Of a stretch of 64,000 bases of DNA, positions 1 through 10,873 are shown one piece after another. The stretch is from Caulobacter sp. FWC26 (GTDB taxonomy: Bacteria > Pseudomonadota > Alphaproteobacteria > Caulobacterales > Caulobacteraceae). The translations under genes and the position numbers were made by a program. Location: the NCBI RefSeq assembly GCF_002742645.2, contig NZ_CP033875.1:1178001-1242000 (forward strand), in the 5' to 3' direction. Within the stretch, counting starts at the first letter, position 1, and each line of letters opens with the position of its first letter. Below the pieces are notes generated by a model. It saw only the letters and a program-made list of their open reading frames with translations, searched no databases and had not been told where the DNA came from.

Positions 1-649
1 CGAACATGCGGGCGAAGCCGCCTTCGGGCAGGCTGGCGACCAAGTTGGCGGTGCGCCCCGACAGTCCGCGCGGGATGGCGTAGAGTTCGTCTGTCCACGG
101 ATCGGTCGTCTTGGCGTGGGCCAGGGCCGTCAGATCGGCCGCCGCCGGGAACACCCGGTTGATGGCCATGGGGATCACCGCGTCGCTGTGCACCAGAGCC
201 GGATCGGCGCCGAGATGCCAGCGGACATAGTCCTCCAGCGTGGCGGCGATCTCGGGCGGATAGGCGGCCAGCCGCGCGGCCAGGCTGTCGTCGGCGGGAT
301 TCTTGACCTTGTAGGCCGGGCAGTCGATCGCCGGGCCGCCGAAGTCCCAGGTGAACACCCGCCGGCCCTCGAAGTCGGCGCTGATCGAGCCAAAGCGATT
401 GTCGAAGGTGGTGAACCGCGCGCCGTGGGCGCTCAGGGTCTGGACGATTGGATCGGTCTCGCCGCCGAAATACACGCAGCCGTCACGCATCTCGCGGCCA
501 TGGATCACCTTGCAGCGCGCGACGCCGCCCAGGGCCTCGAAGCGTTCCTGGATAGTGATGTCGCGCCAGCCCAGGCGATGGGCCTCGAAGGCCGCCAGCA
601 CGCCGGTCAGGCCGCCGCCGACGATGCGGATCCGCTGGGGGTTACTCAC
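1..649 (-). CDS. FAD/NAD(P)-binding oxidoreductase-like protein (3'-truncated by window)
   Basis: The reading frame is open from a GTG at 649 to the left edge, so about 216 N-terminal residues are visible and the C-terminus is missing. The product begins VSNPQRIRIVGGGLTGVLA: a beta strand followed by the GxGxxG dinucleotide-binding loop, then IQERFEALGGVARC, as in flavin-dependent amine-oxidase-like and UDP-galactopyranose-mutase-like proteins. The GTG start overlaps the TGA of the upstream methyltransferase (GTGA, 646-649), so the two are translationally coupled. Its position after SpsF-like, PseG-like and methyltransferase genes suggests a role in sugar modification on the flagellin or surface glycan pathway. 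The substrate cannot be told from this fragment. The Rossmann fold call is strong; the function is inference. Confidence 0.75.
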   Translation of the reverse strand, partial: MSNPQRIRIVGGGLTGVLAAFEAHRLGWRDITIQERFEALGGVARCKVIHGREMRDGCVYFGGETDPIVQTLSAHGARFTTFDNRFGSISADFEGRRVFTWDFGGPAIDCPAYKVKNPADDSLAARLAAYPPEIAATLEDYVRWHLGADPALVHSDAVIPMAINRVFPAAADLTALAHAKTTDPWTDELYAIPRGLSGRTANLVASLPEGGFARMF

Positions 650-1293
650 GCTGTTGCTCCCCAGACCACGAGATCGCTGTTGGGCGCGACGCGCACGCCG
701 TTCTGGATGTTGTCGAACGACACCTTCAGGGCGGTGGGGGCGATGAGGCCCAGCTCGTCGACTAGGCGGCGCACCAAGCCGTCCTCGGTGTAGAACAGGT
801 TGAACAGACCCGCCTCGCCGGTCTCGGCCGTGGTCATCCGCCAGCCGTTCGGCTCTTCCTCGACGCCCCTGCCGCAGCGGTAGTCGTCGATGAGGCGCGT
901 GCGGACAAACACCTCGGCGCCCGGGGCCAGCCGCGCCCGGGCGGCGGTCAGCACGGCGCTCGCCTGGGCGCTCGTCAGATAGCAGAGGAGGTTGGGGATC
1001 AGAAGCACGTCAATCGGCGTCGCGCCGAGGTCGGGCAGGCCCTTGGACAGATCCGCCTCGATCAGGGTGACGGCATCGCCCAGGTTCCAGCGGCAGTCGG
1101 CCAGCGCCGCCGACGAATAGTCGACGTTGGTCAGGTCCCAGCCATAGGCGGCGTAAAGCGACAGGTTGTTGCCCGTCCCGCCGCCCAGCTCGACCACCCG
1201 GCCGGTACGCTGGTGCAGGCCACGCTTGAAGAAGTGCCGGGCTATGAACTCGTCCGGATATTTCAGACCGCGAATGTCGGGCAGGGCGCGCAT
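646..1293 (-). CDS. class I SAM-dependent methyltransferase
   Basis: A 215-residue cytoplasmic protein. Motif I of class I methyltransferases is visible as VVELGGGTGNN (about residues 33-43), followed by an acidic residue at the end of strand 2 (NVDYSS) and motif-IV-like DVLLIPNLLCYL. These bind S-adenosylmethionine. No substrate-specific domain is recognised. It lies third in a minus-strand cluster behind SpsF-like and PseG-like genes, 83 bp after the latter, and overlaps the next gene by 4 bp, so methylation of an unusual sugar or its carrier is a reasonable inference, but not shown. Confidence 0.8.
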   Translation of the reverse strand: MRALPDIRGLKYPDEFIARHFFKRGLHQRTGRVVELGGGTGNNLSLYAAYGWDLTNVDYSSAALADCRWNLGDAVTLIEADLSKGLPDLGATPIDVLLIPNLLCYLTSAQASAVLTAARARLAPGAEVFVRTRLIDDYRCGRGVEEEPNGWRMTTAETGEAGLFNLFYTEDGLVRRLVDELGLIAPTALKVSFDNIQNGVRVAPNSDLVVWGATA

Positions 1294-1376
1294 GATGGCG
1301 CGGAGAATCCGACCAAAGCAGCGAACAACTTGTTAACGATAAGGGCGTGGTGCGAGGCGGGATGTCGCAGGGGCGC

Positions 1377-2360
1377 TTAAATCAGCCCCCAAAACGCCTC
1401 CGCCACACGGTCCGCCCCGCGCCCGTCGCAAACGGTGGCGCTGGACGCCGACAGCGCCGCGCGGCGATCCGCGTCGGTGATCAGGCTCTGCGCCAGCGCG
1501 ACGAACGCCGTCTCGAAGTCCGCCGCGTTCAGGTCCAGGCAAGGGGTCACGCCGGCCGCCTCCAGGGCGTGGGCGGCGGCGATCTGGTTGTCGGCCAGGA
1601 TCAGGGTCAGGGCCGGCAGGGCCAGGACGCACCGCTCCCAGGTAGTGGAGCCCCCAGCGCCGATGGCTAGGTCCGCCTCCAGCACCCGGTGCGGCATGTC
1701 CTGGGCGTCGACGTGCAGCACAAGGCGCGGGTCCTCGGCGGCCAGGGAGCGCAGCGCTGACAGGCTGGGTGCGGCGCTCCCGACGACGAGATCCAGCGTG
1801 ATGTCCCCGAGCATCGGCGCCAGGAGCGCGACCACCCGGCCGGTGATCCCGCCGACATCGGTCATGCCCAGCGACACCAGGATCCGACCAACGGGTCCGC
1901 GCTTGGCGCGACGGGCGAGGGCGGCCTCGCGCAGGGCCACGAAGGCCGGGCGCACCGGCGCATGGTTGGGGCCCAGCAGGAACCGGGCGTGGGCGGGGAC
2001 GAGGCCCGCATAATCCTCAGGCCGCCGCGCCGGTCCGGCGTCCAGCACGAGGTCGGCGGCCAGCGGTCGGTCAGCCAGGTCGTCGATGACCAGGGTCGGA
2101 CGGCCCTTGGCGATCGCGAGGTGGTCGTCGGCGGATAGGGCGTAGTTGTCGAAGACCACGGCGTCGAACGGCTCGGTCGTGTCCGTGCGGGCCATGTCGG
2201 GGCCGAAGGCGTCAAGCACAGCTGCGACCTCGGGTGTCGCAAGGAAGGCGCAGGCCGCCCCGCGCGCCGCGAGCGCCCGCGCCAGCGTCAGGGACCGCAT
2301 CACGTGGCCCCCGCCGATGCTGGGGCCGGCCGCGCAGACGAAGATGACGCGGCGCGTCAT
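1377..2360 (-). CDS. pseG: PseG-like UDP-sugar hydrolase (nonulosonic acid synthesis)
   Basis: A 327-residue GT-B-fold protein matching PseG/FlmD, which hydrolyses UDP-2,4-diacetamido-2,4,6-trideoxy-altrose during pseudaminic acid synthesis. The N-terminal motif GGGHVMRSLTLA (residues 17-28) corresponds to the family's GxGHxxR loop carrying the catalytic histidine. The C-terminal half has IGAGGSTTWERCVLALPAL, the nucleotide-binding region shared with MurG-like enzymes. The ATG start overlaps the stop of the SpsF-like gene (ATGA, 2357-2360). In Caulobacter this pathway supplies the sugar for flagellin glycosylation; that use here is inferred from family knowledge. A related UDP-sugar hydrolase specificity is possible. 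Confidence 0.82.
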   Translation of the reverse strand: MTRRVIFVCAAGPSIGGGHVMRSLTLARALAARGAACAFLATPEVAAVLDAFGPDMARTDTTEPFDAVVFDNYALSADDHLAIAKGRPTLVIDDLADRPLAADLVLDAGPARRPEDYAGLVPAHARFLLGPNHAPVRPAFVALREAALARRAKRGPVGRILVSLGMTDVGGITGRVVALLAPMLGDITLDLVVGSAAPSLSALRSLAAEDPRLVLHVDAQDMPHRVLEADLAIGAGGSTTWERCVLALPALTLILADNQIAAAHALEAAGVTPCLDLNAADFETAFVALAQSLITDADRRAALSASSATVCDGRGADRVAEAFWGLI

Positions 2361-3073
2361 GCCCGCCGGTCGCCGCCGTAATCCTGCAGATCCGGACGGC
2401 TGGCGACGAAGGCGCGGATGTCGTCGGACGTGAAGGCGCGGTTCGTCGGATAGAGGGCGTCATAGACTGCCGCGACGAAGGCGTAGTCGTCGGGCCGGTC
2501 GACCGTCCAGCGCACCGCGCCCTGGTCGGGGAAGCACGGCAGCCAGGCGCAGTTCCAGCGCTGCGGCTGGTTCCACAGGTCCCAAGTGACATGCTCGAAG
2601 GCTTCCTTCGTTGTCGCCTCGGCGGCCGCGCGGCGCAGGGCGGCGGCGGTCATCACCTCGACGTCGGTGCCCTTGGGATGGGCGTGGCCTTCAGGCGTGT
2701 TGCTGACATAGTCTGCGCCCTTGGACAGGCACAGGTCGATCGTGGCGTCGATCAGGGTCGGATCGGCCAGCGGGCAGTCGGCGGTCAGGCGCACCACATG
2801 ATCGGCCGGATGGGCGTCCAGCGCGCCGATAAAACGCTGCTGGACATTGTCCAGCGAGCCGCGAAACACCGCGATCCCCTCGCGCCGCATCGCCGCCTCG
2901 ATGGCGTCGTCCTCAGGCCGGTCGGAGGTGGCGACCACCAGCTTGTCGATGCGCCGCGCCCGCGAGACCCGCTCGATCTGCCGCACGATCATCGGCTGAC
3001 GCTGGATCGGCATCAGCACCTTGCCCGGCAGACGGGTCGAGCTCATGCGGGCCTGGAGAATGGCGAGGATCAT
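2357..3073 (-). CDS. spsF: SpsF/PseF-like CMP-sugar cytidylyltransferase
   Basis: A 238-residue GT-A nucleotidyltransferase. It opens with MILAILQARMSSTRLPGKVL, the signature of the SpsF/NeuA-type cytidylyltransferases, and has VRLTADCPLADP for the metal and CMP site and KGTDVEVMT further on. Such enzymes activate nonulosonic acids as CMP-sugars. It is the first gene of the minus-strand cluster and is coupled by a 4-bp overlap to the PseG-like gene, the usual partner order in pseudaminic/legionaminic routes. The promoter should lie in 3074-3266, shared with a divergent hybrid kinase. Exact sugar unknown. Confidence 0.8.
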   Translation of the reverse strand: MILAILQARMSSTRLPGKVLMPIQRQPMIVRQIERVSRARRIDKLVVATSDRPEDDAIEAAMRREGIAVFRGSLDNVQQRFIGALDAHPADHVVRLTADCPLADPTLIDATIDLCLSKGADYVSNTPEGHAHPKGTDVEVMTAAALRRAAAEATTKEAFEHVTWDLWNQPQRWNCAWLPCFPDQGAVRWTVDRPDDYAFVAAVYDALYPTNRAFTSDDIRAFVASRPDLQDYGGDRRA

Positions 3074-3266
3074 GGACCGATTTCACGCGGGTTCGGCGGC
3101 GGGGGCAAGAGGCGTTCGGATGTGGCGAGCGCGAGGTTCCTGCGGGCGTTTGACGGTGCGTCCGGGCGCGGGGCAAATCGCCGCATCACCGGCTTCAAGG
3201 GTTCACATTCAACTTCGCTAAGCTTCTCTGTGCGCGATTAAGCGTGCGCACGCTCTGTGAGGCCTA

Positions 3267-5228
<1,962 letters not shown>

Positions 5229-5338
5229 AGAGTTCCCGATTGGTTTGAAACGGCAACCGGGTCCAAACGGCCAAGGTGGAGGGGGTGAGACCTGGCTTTT
5301 GTCTTCAGCCTGCCGACACAGAGGGAAAAGCGATCCGT

Positions 5339-6094
5339 CTACATAGCCAGCAGGCGGGCGGCTTGGTCGTCGGGCAGGGACAGGATCGCCTGGATCCAGA
5401 TGATCGCCGCCGCGCATCGCTCCCCGTCGTTGGGTGAGCGCGGCTGACCGCTGGACACGGCCTTGATCCAAGCCAGGTCGCCGCCTTTCTGGGCGAAGGT
5501 TTCAACGGCCTTCTGAAGGTCAGCCTCCGAGGCTGGGCCGCGCGTTACAGGCTGCTTTTGCCCCTTCACGGCGATCTCGAATTGCAAGGCGTTGTGCGCG
5601 TTCAGCTTGGGTAGGAACTCGCGCGGTATATTGGTGGCGGTGTCCTGTGTTAGGCCGCCGTATTCGACGTACTCATAGCACATGCGCGGATAGACCGGCT
5701 TCACCTCGGTCATCAATCGCAGTTGCGCCTGGCCGTAGGCTATGAGGTCAGCGTCCGGCGCGCGCTTGGCGTTGGGCAGCACGCGGTCGCGGATGCCGCG
5801 CATGAAGGTGAAGGTACGGTTCTGGGCTTCCAGCGCGTTTGCGCCGCCGCTCTTCGCATAGCGGATAAGGTCTGTCTCGAAGGCGGCGTAGTCCTCGGGG
5901 AAATGCTTACGGACCAGATCAAAGGTCTCGCCAGCGCCGGCGGCCTTGAGGCCGTAGCGAAAGCCTTCGCGATCCGCTTCAGTCACCTCGACGCCGGCCG
6001 TGGCTGACGCGGTCGGAGGCGGTGTCTGAGCGGCGGCCGCCAGAGGCGTGCTGGCCAGGAAGAGCGCGGCCAGAACGATCAAGTGACGCGACAT
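5339..6094 (-). CDS. secreted protein of unknown function
   Basis: The start is placed at ATG 6094, directly behind GGGGTAGGT, rather than at an in-frame TTG at 6112. The product (251 residues) begins with a clear Sec signal peptide (MSRHLIVLAALFLASTPLAAAAQ) and continues as an alpha-helical, mostly hydrophilic domain with a few cysteines (PRMCYEYVEYGG, NDGERCAAAI). No catalytic motif was recognised. It is alone on its strand between a hybrid kinase and an ELM1-like gene, with no operon partner. Likely periplasmic; function unknown. Confidence 0.72.
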   Translation of the reverse strand: MSRHLIVLAALFLASTPLAAAAQTPPPTASATAGVEVTEADREGFRYGLKAAGAGETFDLVRKHFPEDYAAFETDLIRYAKSGGANALEAQNRTFTFMRGIRDRVLPNAKRAPDADLIAYGQAQLRLMTEVKPVYPRMCYEYVEYGGLTQDTATNIPREFLPKLNAHNALQFEIAVKGQKQPVTRGPASEADLQKAVETFAQKGGDLAWIKAVSSGQPRSPNDGERCAAAIIWIQAILSLPDDQAARLLAM

Positions 6095-6345
6095 ACCTAC
6101 CCCGAACGACAACTATAGGTGATTGAAGCCCTATCGTTGCAATCACTAGCCTTTGGCGGTGGGAGGCGCCAGGGGTCTGTTGGCGGCGTGGCTTCCGATG
6201 TGAATTCGCCTCATCGAAATCCCAATACGACGACGGCTTGGCGACGAACCCAAGAGCGGCCTGACGACTTGAGTGGTGGGGGCCAGCAGTCGTCCTCGCC
6301 CTGAGCTTCTCGAAGATCGAGGCGCGCCGGCGACCTGATAGGAAA

Positions 6346-7494
6346 TCAGGCTTTCGGCTTAGCTGTGCGGGGCTTGCGGGCCTTCGGCGGGGCGGGTTCA
6401 TCCGAGGCCTTGGCTTTGGCGCCGGGTCGCGCCTTGGGCTTCGCCTTCGCCGCTGGCTCTGGATCCTTGGCGACCGGCTCCGGAATCTCCACCCCGATCC
6501 TGGTCAGCACCTCGCGGGCGGCGCGGTCGGTCTCGTTGACGGGTTCGTAGGTCCAGCCGTGGAAGGCCCCGCCATAGGGGCGTGCCGCGCCCTGACGTTC
6601 CAGCTCTTCGTGGAACAGGCGGAACTTCAGGCTCGAGCCGTCCATCTTCAGCACGAACACGGGCTTGCCGGTCGAGGCGGCCTCCGTGGCCATGTTGGTC
6701 GAGTCCTCGGTGACGAGGATATAGTCGGCCGCAGCCAGGAAGGCGAAGTAGGGGTTGGCGCCCTCACCGTTCCAGATCACGCCGGGCAGGTGGCGCAGGC
6801 GCGCGGTCATCAGCGCCCGGGCGGGGTCGGGCGTGCGGCGCGAGAAGGTCATCAGCAGGCTGCCGCCGTCCTGCTCCAGCGGAATCTGGATCGAATGGGC
6901 GATCTGGGCCGCCCGCTCGCTGGAGAGGTCGAAGGCCTTGGACTTACCGCCCACCAACACCGCCACGCGGGGCTGGGGCAGGGGCTCGATCAGGTCCTTG
7001 AAGGCCTCATACTCGCCCGACAGGCGCTGAGGAGTCACCCGGTGCGGCGAGCCGGTGATCGGGAAGATGTTGTCGCCCGACATGCGGTCGTGCTTGGGCG
7101 GAATGACCAGGTCGAACATGGGCGCCGGCACGCGCGGGTCCTGGATCTGAACCACGAAGGTCTTGCCGCCCGACCAGCGCTTGGCGCGGATCGAAAGGGG
7201 CAGGGTGGCGCGGCCGGCGGCGATCCACAGGTCTGGCCAGTCGTCGGGGTTCCGGCTCGCGGGGATGCCGCTCTCCGGCGTCAGCCAGCGCTTGGGCAAC
7301 AGGTTCAGCCACCAGGGCAGGCGCCCGGTGTTTCCCTGCCAGCCAACGCGCTTGACGGTGACCTCGCAGGGGACCAGACGCGCGAGCGCCTCCGACAGGC
7401 CCACCACCTGGGCCTCGATGCCGGCGCGACCATCGGAAACGGCCCACACCTTCAGCGGCGGGGTCTTCGACGGGGCGGGGGTGTCCTGGGTCAA
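6346..7494 (-). CDS. ELM1/GtrOC1-like (DUF1022) family protein
   Basis: A 382-residue protein of the bacterial ELM1-like (mitochondrial fission ELM1, DUF1022) family: LKVWAVSDGRAGIEAQVVGL near the N-terminus, then PDLWIAAGRATLPLS, VVQIQDPR, and the late motif ILVTEDSTNMATEAASTGKP typical of GT-B-like nucleotide-sugar binding folds. The biochemical activity of bacterial members is not well defined; a glycosyltransferase-like role at the cell surface is often suggested. The final 60 residues are a low-complexity Lys/Ala/Pro tail (PKARPGAKAKASDEPAPP...), probably disordered. No ATG is available upstream of the conserved start, so TTG 7494 is the likely initiator. Monocistronic; greA lies upstream on the same strand behind a terminator. 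Confidence 0.75.
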   Translation of the reverse strand: MTQDTPAPSKTPPLKVWAVSDGRAGIEAQVVGLSEALARLVPCEVTVKRVGWQGNTGRLPWWLNLLPKRWLTPESGIPASRNPDDWPDLWIAAGRATLPLSIRAKRWSGGKTFVVQIQDPRVPAPMFDLVIPPKHDRMSGDNIFPITGSPHRVTPQRLSGEYEAFKDLIEPLPQPRVAVLVGGKSKAFDLSSERAAQIAHSIQIPLEQDGGSLLMTFSRRTPDPARALMTARLRHLPGVIWNGEGANPYFAFLAAADYILVTEDSTNMATEAASTGKPVFVLKMDGSSLKFRLFHEELERQGAARPYGGAFHGWTYEPVNETDRAAREVLTRIGVEIPEPVAKDPEPAAKAKPKARPGAKAKASDEPAPPKARKPRTAKPKA

Positions 7495-7539
7495 GTGATC
7501 GATCCCGGAAGCGCGAAGGGGCCGGCGGCAAACGAAACA

Positions 7540-7560
7540 AGGCCGCTAAGCTAGCGGCCT
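7540..7560 (-). terminator. greA intrinsic terminator
   Basis: Perfect 9-bp inverted repeat AGGCCGCTA / TAGCGGCCT with a 3-nt loop, about 48 nt past the greA stop. Read on the minus strand it is followed by a T-rich stretch (TGTTTCGTTTG), as expected for an intrinsic terminator. Confidence 0.75.
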
Positions 7561-7607
7561 CGCTTCCTTGAACCGGACTTGTGGCGGTGCTGAGGCGGAA
7601 GGCCGCC

Positions 7608-8081
7608 TTACAGCCACTCCACCTTGAGGATCTCATAGGCCTTCACGCCGCCGGGCGTGTTGACCTCGACCACCTCGCCGACTTCCTTGCCGATCATCGC
7701 GCGCGACAGCGGCGAGGACAGCGAGATGCGGCCCGACTTCACGTCGGCCTCGTGGTCGCCCACGATCTGGTAGCGCGCCTCTTCCTCGGTGTCCTCGTCG
7801 ACCACCGAGACGGTGGCGCCGAACTTCACCTGCTTGCCCGAGAGCTTCGAGACGTCGATGACCTGGGCGCGGGCGATCTTGTCCTCGATCTCTGCGATCT
7901 GGCCTTCGATCCAGCCCTGACGCTCCTTGGCGGCATGGTACTCAGCGTTTTCCGACAGGTCGCCGTGCGAACGCGCCTCGGCGATCGCGGCGATCACGGC
8001 CGGTCGTTCGACGGTCTTCAAACGCTTCAGTTCTTCGTCGAGGGTCTGGTACCCCGCGACGGTCATCGGCACTTTTTCCAT
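7608..8081 (-). CDS. greA: transcription elongation factor GreA
   Basis: Starting at ATG 8081 gives 157 residues, the standard GreA length (upstream in-frame codons would add a non-conserved tail). GreA binds the secondary channel of RNA polymerase and stimulates cleavage of backtracked transcripts. The N-terminal coiled coil is visible ([13 protein letters not shown], then [19 protein letters not shown] carrying the conserved Asp/Glu tip region), followed by the FKBP-like C-terminal domain ([41 protein letters not shown]). Monocistronic; ends at the hairpin 7540-7560. Confidence 0.96.
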   Translation of the reverse strand: MEKVPMTVAGYQTLDEELKRLKTVERPAVIAAIAEARSHGDLSENAEYHAAKERQGWIEGQIAEIEDKIARAQVIDVSKLSGKQVKFGATVSVVDEDTEEEARYQIVGDHEADVKSGRISLSSPLSRAMIGKEVGEVVEVNTPGGVKAYEILKVEWL

Positions 8082-8236
8082 TGCGGATTTTAGCTCGGAC
8101 GCCTTGGGAGGAAGATCTTCCAGTCGCGGGCGCGCACAACCGGGGGCTGGGAGGATAGGCGCCCGCTCCCGGTAACGCAAGGGGGCCAAGCTCCAGCTTA
8201 GGCTTGAAGGGGGCGCCGACCCGCGCCCCCGGCGGT

Positions 8237-9841
8237 CTAGGCTCGGCGCCGGAGCGGCTGCTGGACATGCCCATGGGGCAGCTCGAACTGGTTCACCAGT
8301 TCCGCCAGCTGGGCGGCGTCGGCGTTCAGGGTCTGAGTGGCGACTGAGGTTTGCTCGACCATGCCGGCGTTCTCCTGCAGCACCTGATCCATCTGGTTTA
8401 CCGCGCCGTTGATCTGGGCCAGGCCGTTGGCCTGTTCCTGGGCGGAGGCGGCGATGGTCCGGACCAGGCCGTCGATCTCGGCGATCTGGGCCACGATACG
8501 CTCCAGCGCCTCGCCGGTGCGGCCCACCAAGCCCACGCCGGTCTCAACCTGCTGGGTCGAGGTCGAGATCAAGGTTCGGATCTCCTTGGCCGCCTCGGCC
8601 GAGCGCTGGGCCAGGGCGCGGACTTCCTGCGCCACCACGGCGAAGCCACGACCGGCCTCGCCGGCGCGAGCGGCCTCGACGCCGGCGTTCAGGGCCAGCA
8701 GATTGGTCTGGAAGGCGATCTCGTCGATGACCCCGATGATCTGGCTGATCGATTGCGAGGAGTCCTCGATCGCGGTCATCGCCGCGACCGCCTGTTCCAC
8801 GACGTCGCCCGAGCGACGGGCGTCGTCGCGAGCGCGGCCCACCACGTCGGCGGCCCGGTTGGCGCCCGTGGCGGTCTGGCCGACGGTGGCGGTGATCTCG
8901 TCCATCGCCGCAGCGGTCTCCTCCAGGCTGGCGGCCTGGCGCTCGGTGCGGCGGGCCAGATTGACGGCGGCCTCGGCGATCTGGTCGGAACCGGCGCGCA
9001 CGCCGCTGACCCGCTGTTCGATCACCGAGAGGGCGTCGGCCAGCTTGTCGGCGGCGGTGTTGAAATCGGCGCGAAGCGGTTCGTAGGCTTCGGCGAAGCG
9101 ATCGGTGAGGCGCAAGGTCAGATCGCCTCGGGCCAGATGCGACAGACCCTGTCCAAGCGCGGCGACGGCGTTGGCGCGCTGGGCCTCTTCCCGCTCCCGT
9201 GCGGCGGCGTTGCGCGCGTGAGTTTCTTCTTCGGAGCGACGCGCGCTCTCGGCGGCGTCGTTGGCGGCGCGGGCCTCGCCCACGGCGTCTTCGGCCTTAG
9301 CGCGCTCGGACGAGGCGACGGCGAACATGTTGTTGACGCTGGCGGTCACCGCGATCAAGGCGCCCGCCTCGACGATCAGGATGACGGCGTGGACGATGAC
9401 GCGACCCAGGCTCGCCGAACCCGGAAACACCGCGCTCGGCAGCAGGTAGGACAGGCCCAGGTGATGCACGGCGACGGTCGCAGCGGCGGCGGCGATCACC
9501 ACCCAGTCGCAATAGACCACTAGCAGGGCCAGGGCGGCGAAATAGGCCATGTGCATGTCAGTCTGCCACGCATGACCGCCCATGGCCGCGACCAGCAAAG
9601 ACACCTGCGCCATCAGCGCGACGCCGACCAGGGCGCGCCCGCCGGAGCCTTCGCCGCCGAACTTCCAGGCCAGGCTCGCGCCGACCGCAACCAACACCGC
9701 CGCGATCGCAACGCCCATGACCGGTTCATGGACCGCAAGGCGTGCGCCGAGCACGATGGGAACCATCAGCCAGGCGAGGGCGATGATCAGCTTGCCGCCG
9801 ACTTGGCGCTGGGCGTCCAGGTTGGAAAAGGTAATCTTCAT
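8237..9841 (-). CDS. methyl-accepting chemotaxis protein with multi-pass membrane sensor
   Basis: The ATG at 9841 gives 534 residues. The N-terminal ~185 residues form five or six membrane helices ([47 protein letters not shown], then [18 protein letters not shown] and [14 protein letters not shown]) instead of a periplasmic domain; conserved-looking His/Asp residues sit within them. A HAMP region follows ([18 protein letters not shown]), then the long signalling coiled coil with the hairpin tip [20 protein letters not shown] and [19 protein letters not shown]. No obvious CheR/CheB pentapeptide at the C-terminus. The start overlaps the stop of a small membrane protein gene (ATGA 9838-9841), so the pair is co-translated. 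Confidence 0.92.
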   Translation of the reverse strand: MKITFSNLDAQRQVGGKLIIALAWLMVPIVLGARLAVHEPVMGVAIAAVLVAVGASLAWKFGGEGSGGRALVGVALMAQVSLLVAAMGGHAWQTDMHMAYFAALALLVVYCDWVVIAAAAATVAVHHLGLSYLLPSAVFPGSASLGRVIVHAVILIVEAGALIAVTASVNNMFAVASSERAKAEDAVGEARAANDAAESARRSEEETHARNAAAREREEAQRANAVAALGQGLSHLARGDLTLRLTDRFAEAYEPLRADFNTAADKLADALSVIEQRVSGVRAGSDQIAEAAVNLARRTERQAASLEETAAAMDEITATVGQTATGANRAADVVGRARDDARRSGDVVEQAVAAMTAIEDSSQSISQIIGVIDEIAFQTNLLALNAGVEAARAGEAGRGFAVVAQEVRALAQRSAEAAKEIRTLISTSTQQVETGVGLVGRTGEALERIVAQIAEIDGLVRTIAASAQEQANGLAQINGAVNQMDQVLQENAGMVEQTSVATQTLNADAAQLAELVNQFELPHGHVQQPLRRRA

Positions 9842-10194
9842 GACGGTACTGGCTCCGAGACCGGGCGCGCGCAGACGCCGGCGAGGGCGGGATCGAGCAA
9901 AAGCAGAGCGCCGGCGGTCCGGGCGCGCTGGTTCAAGGCGGCGGGGTCGCCGCGCAGAATGACGATGAACGGCGCGCCGCCCGCTCCGGCGATGTCGCCG
10001 GCGGTCCCCGCCGCGCCGATTACGCGGGCGGCGTCCCACCAGGGCGGGAACACCGCCGCCACGCGGCCGGGCGTACGCGGTTGTGCGTCAATGGCGACGG
10101 CCGCGAAAAGGCTTGCGATGATGCCTAGGGTTGAGAGGACGAGCGGCCCAGCCACCGCAGTGAAGCGGCGGGTTGTAGAGGTTTGCGTACCCAC
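9838..10194 (-). CDS. small membrane-anchored periplasmic protein coupled to chemoreceptor
   Basis: A 118-residue protein with one N-terminal membrane segment (VAGPLVLSTLGIIASLFAAVAI) followed by a short extracytoplasmic domain (WWDAARVIGAAGTAGDIAGAGG, FIVILRGDPAALNQRARTAGALLLLDP). The family was not recognised. Its TGA overlaps the ATG of the chemoreceptor at 8237-9841 by 4 bp, a strong sign that it is a real gene working with that receptor, possibly as a sensor accessory. Function is inference from coupling only. Confidence 0.68.
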   Translation of the reverse strand: MGTQTSTTRRFTAVAGPLVLSTLGIIASLFAAVAIDAQPRTPGRVAAVFPPWWDAARVIGAAGTAGDIAGAGGAPFIVILRGDPAALNQRARTAGALLLLDPALAGVCARPVSEPVPS

Positions 10195-10312
10195 GGGGCG
10201 ATCTCCAAACGGGCCGGGGCGTTAACCGCACAATCCGTATGGCCGTTGTCGTCGATCGTCCCTTCTCTCAAGGTTAATTCCCGTCAAAAGCGGCGCTTCG
10301 CCGCAGGCTGAA

Positions 10313-10346
10313 CGGCCCAGTCTTGATGTCGATCAAGACTGGGCCG
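10313..10346. terminator. 15-bp perfect hairpin, probable terminator
   Basis: Perfect 15-bp inverted repeat CGGCCCAGTCTTGAT / ATCAAGACTGGGCCG around a GTCG loop, 34 nt beyond the stop of the VOC gene at 10381 on the minus strand. It lacks a clear T-tract, so it may be a processing or rho-independent-like stem rather than a classical terminator. Confidence 0.55.
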
Positions 10347-10380
10347 CGAACCTCACCGTTTTGCCGCAGAATCACCGCGC

Positions 10381-10809
10381 TCAAGCGTCTTTGGGTGTCG
10401 TGTTGATCATCCAGGGAATGCCGAACTTGTCGGTGAAGCTGCCATAGCCCGGCGACCAGAACGTCTCCGCGAAGGGCATGCCGATCGTTCCGCCCTCCGA
10501 GAGGGCGTCGAACACGCGGCGGGCCTCGACGGGATCGTCGGTGTGGTAGGTGACGTCAAAACCGTTCTTCGGCTTGTCGATGTTCGGGGCGAATTCGGGC
10601 GGCATGTCCGCGCCCATGATCGACTGGTCGCCGACGTCCAGCCAGGCGTGCATCAGCCAGTCCTTGTACTTGGGGTCCATCGGCGGGCCGTCGGGCGGAC
10701 CCTCGCCGAACGGAAAGGCGGCCGTGATCTTGCCGCCCAGAACCTGAGCGTAAAACTCGAAAGCCTGGCGACATTGGCCCTGAAAGCTGAGGCTGGTGAC
10801 GATCTTCAT
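10381..10809 (-). CDS. PhnB-like VOC (glyoxalase superfamily) protein
   Basis: A 142-residue protein of the PhnB/3-demethylubiquinone-methyltransferase-like branch of the vicinal oxygen chelate fold: SLSFQGQCRQAFEFYAQVLGG at the start, AWLDVGDQSIMGADM in the middle and ETFWSPGYGSFTDKFGIPW near the end, the family's hallmark. Members bind a metal or small ligand in paired beta-alpha-beta-beta-beta units; most lack a proven reaction. The ATG at 10809 has an ideal ribosome binding site (AAGGAGG). It sits downstream of the GST gene on the same strand with a 64-bp gap, so the two may be co-transcribed. Confidence 0.85.
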   Translation of the reverse strand: MKIVTSLSFQGQCRQAFEFYAQVLGGKITAAFPFGEGPPDGPPMDPKYKDWLMHAWLDVGDQSIMGADMPPEFAPNIDKPKNGFDVTYHTDDPVEARRVFDALSEGGTIGMPFAETFWSPGYGSFTDKFGIPWMINTTPKDA

Positions 10810-10873
10810 GGCGTTCCTCCTTGTGTCGGTCTTGAGACTAGCGCCGGTCCGTGTCGCTTTCTGGCAGCAGGCG

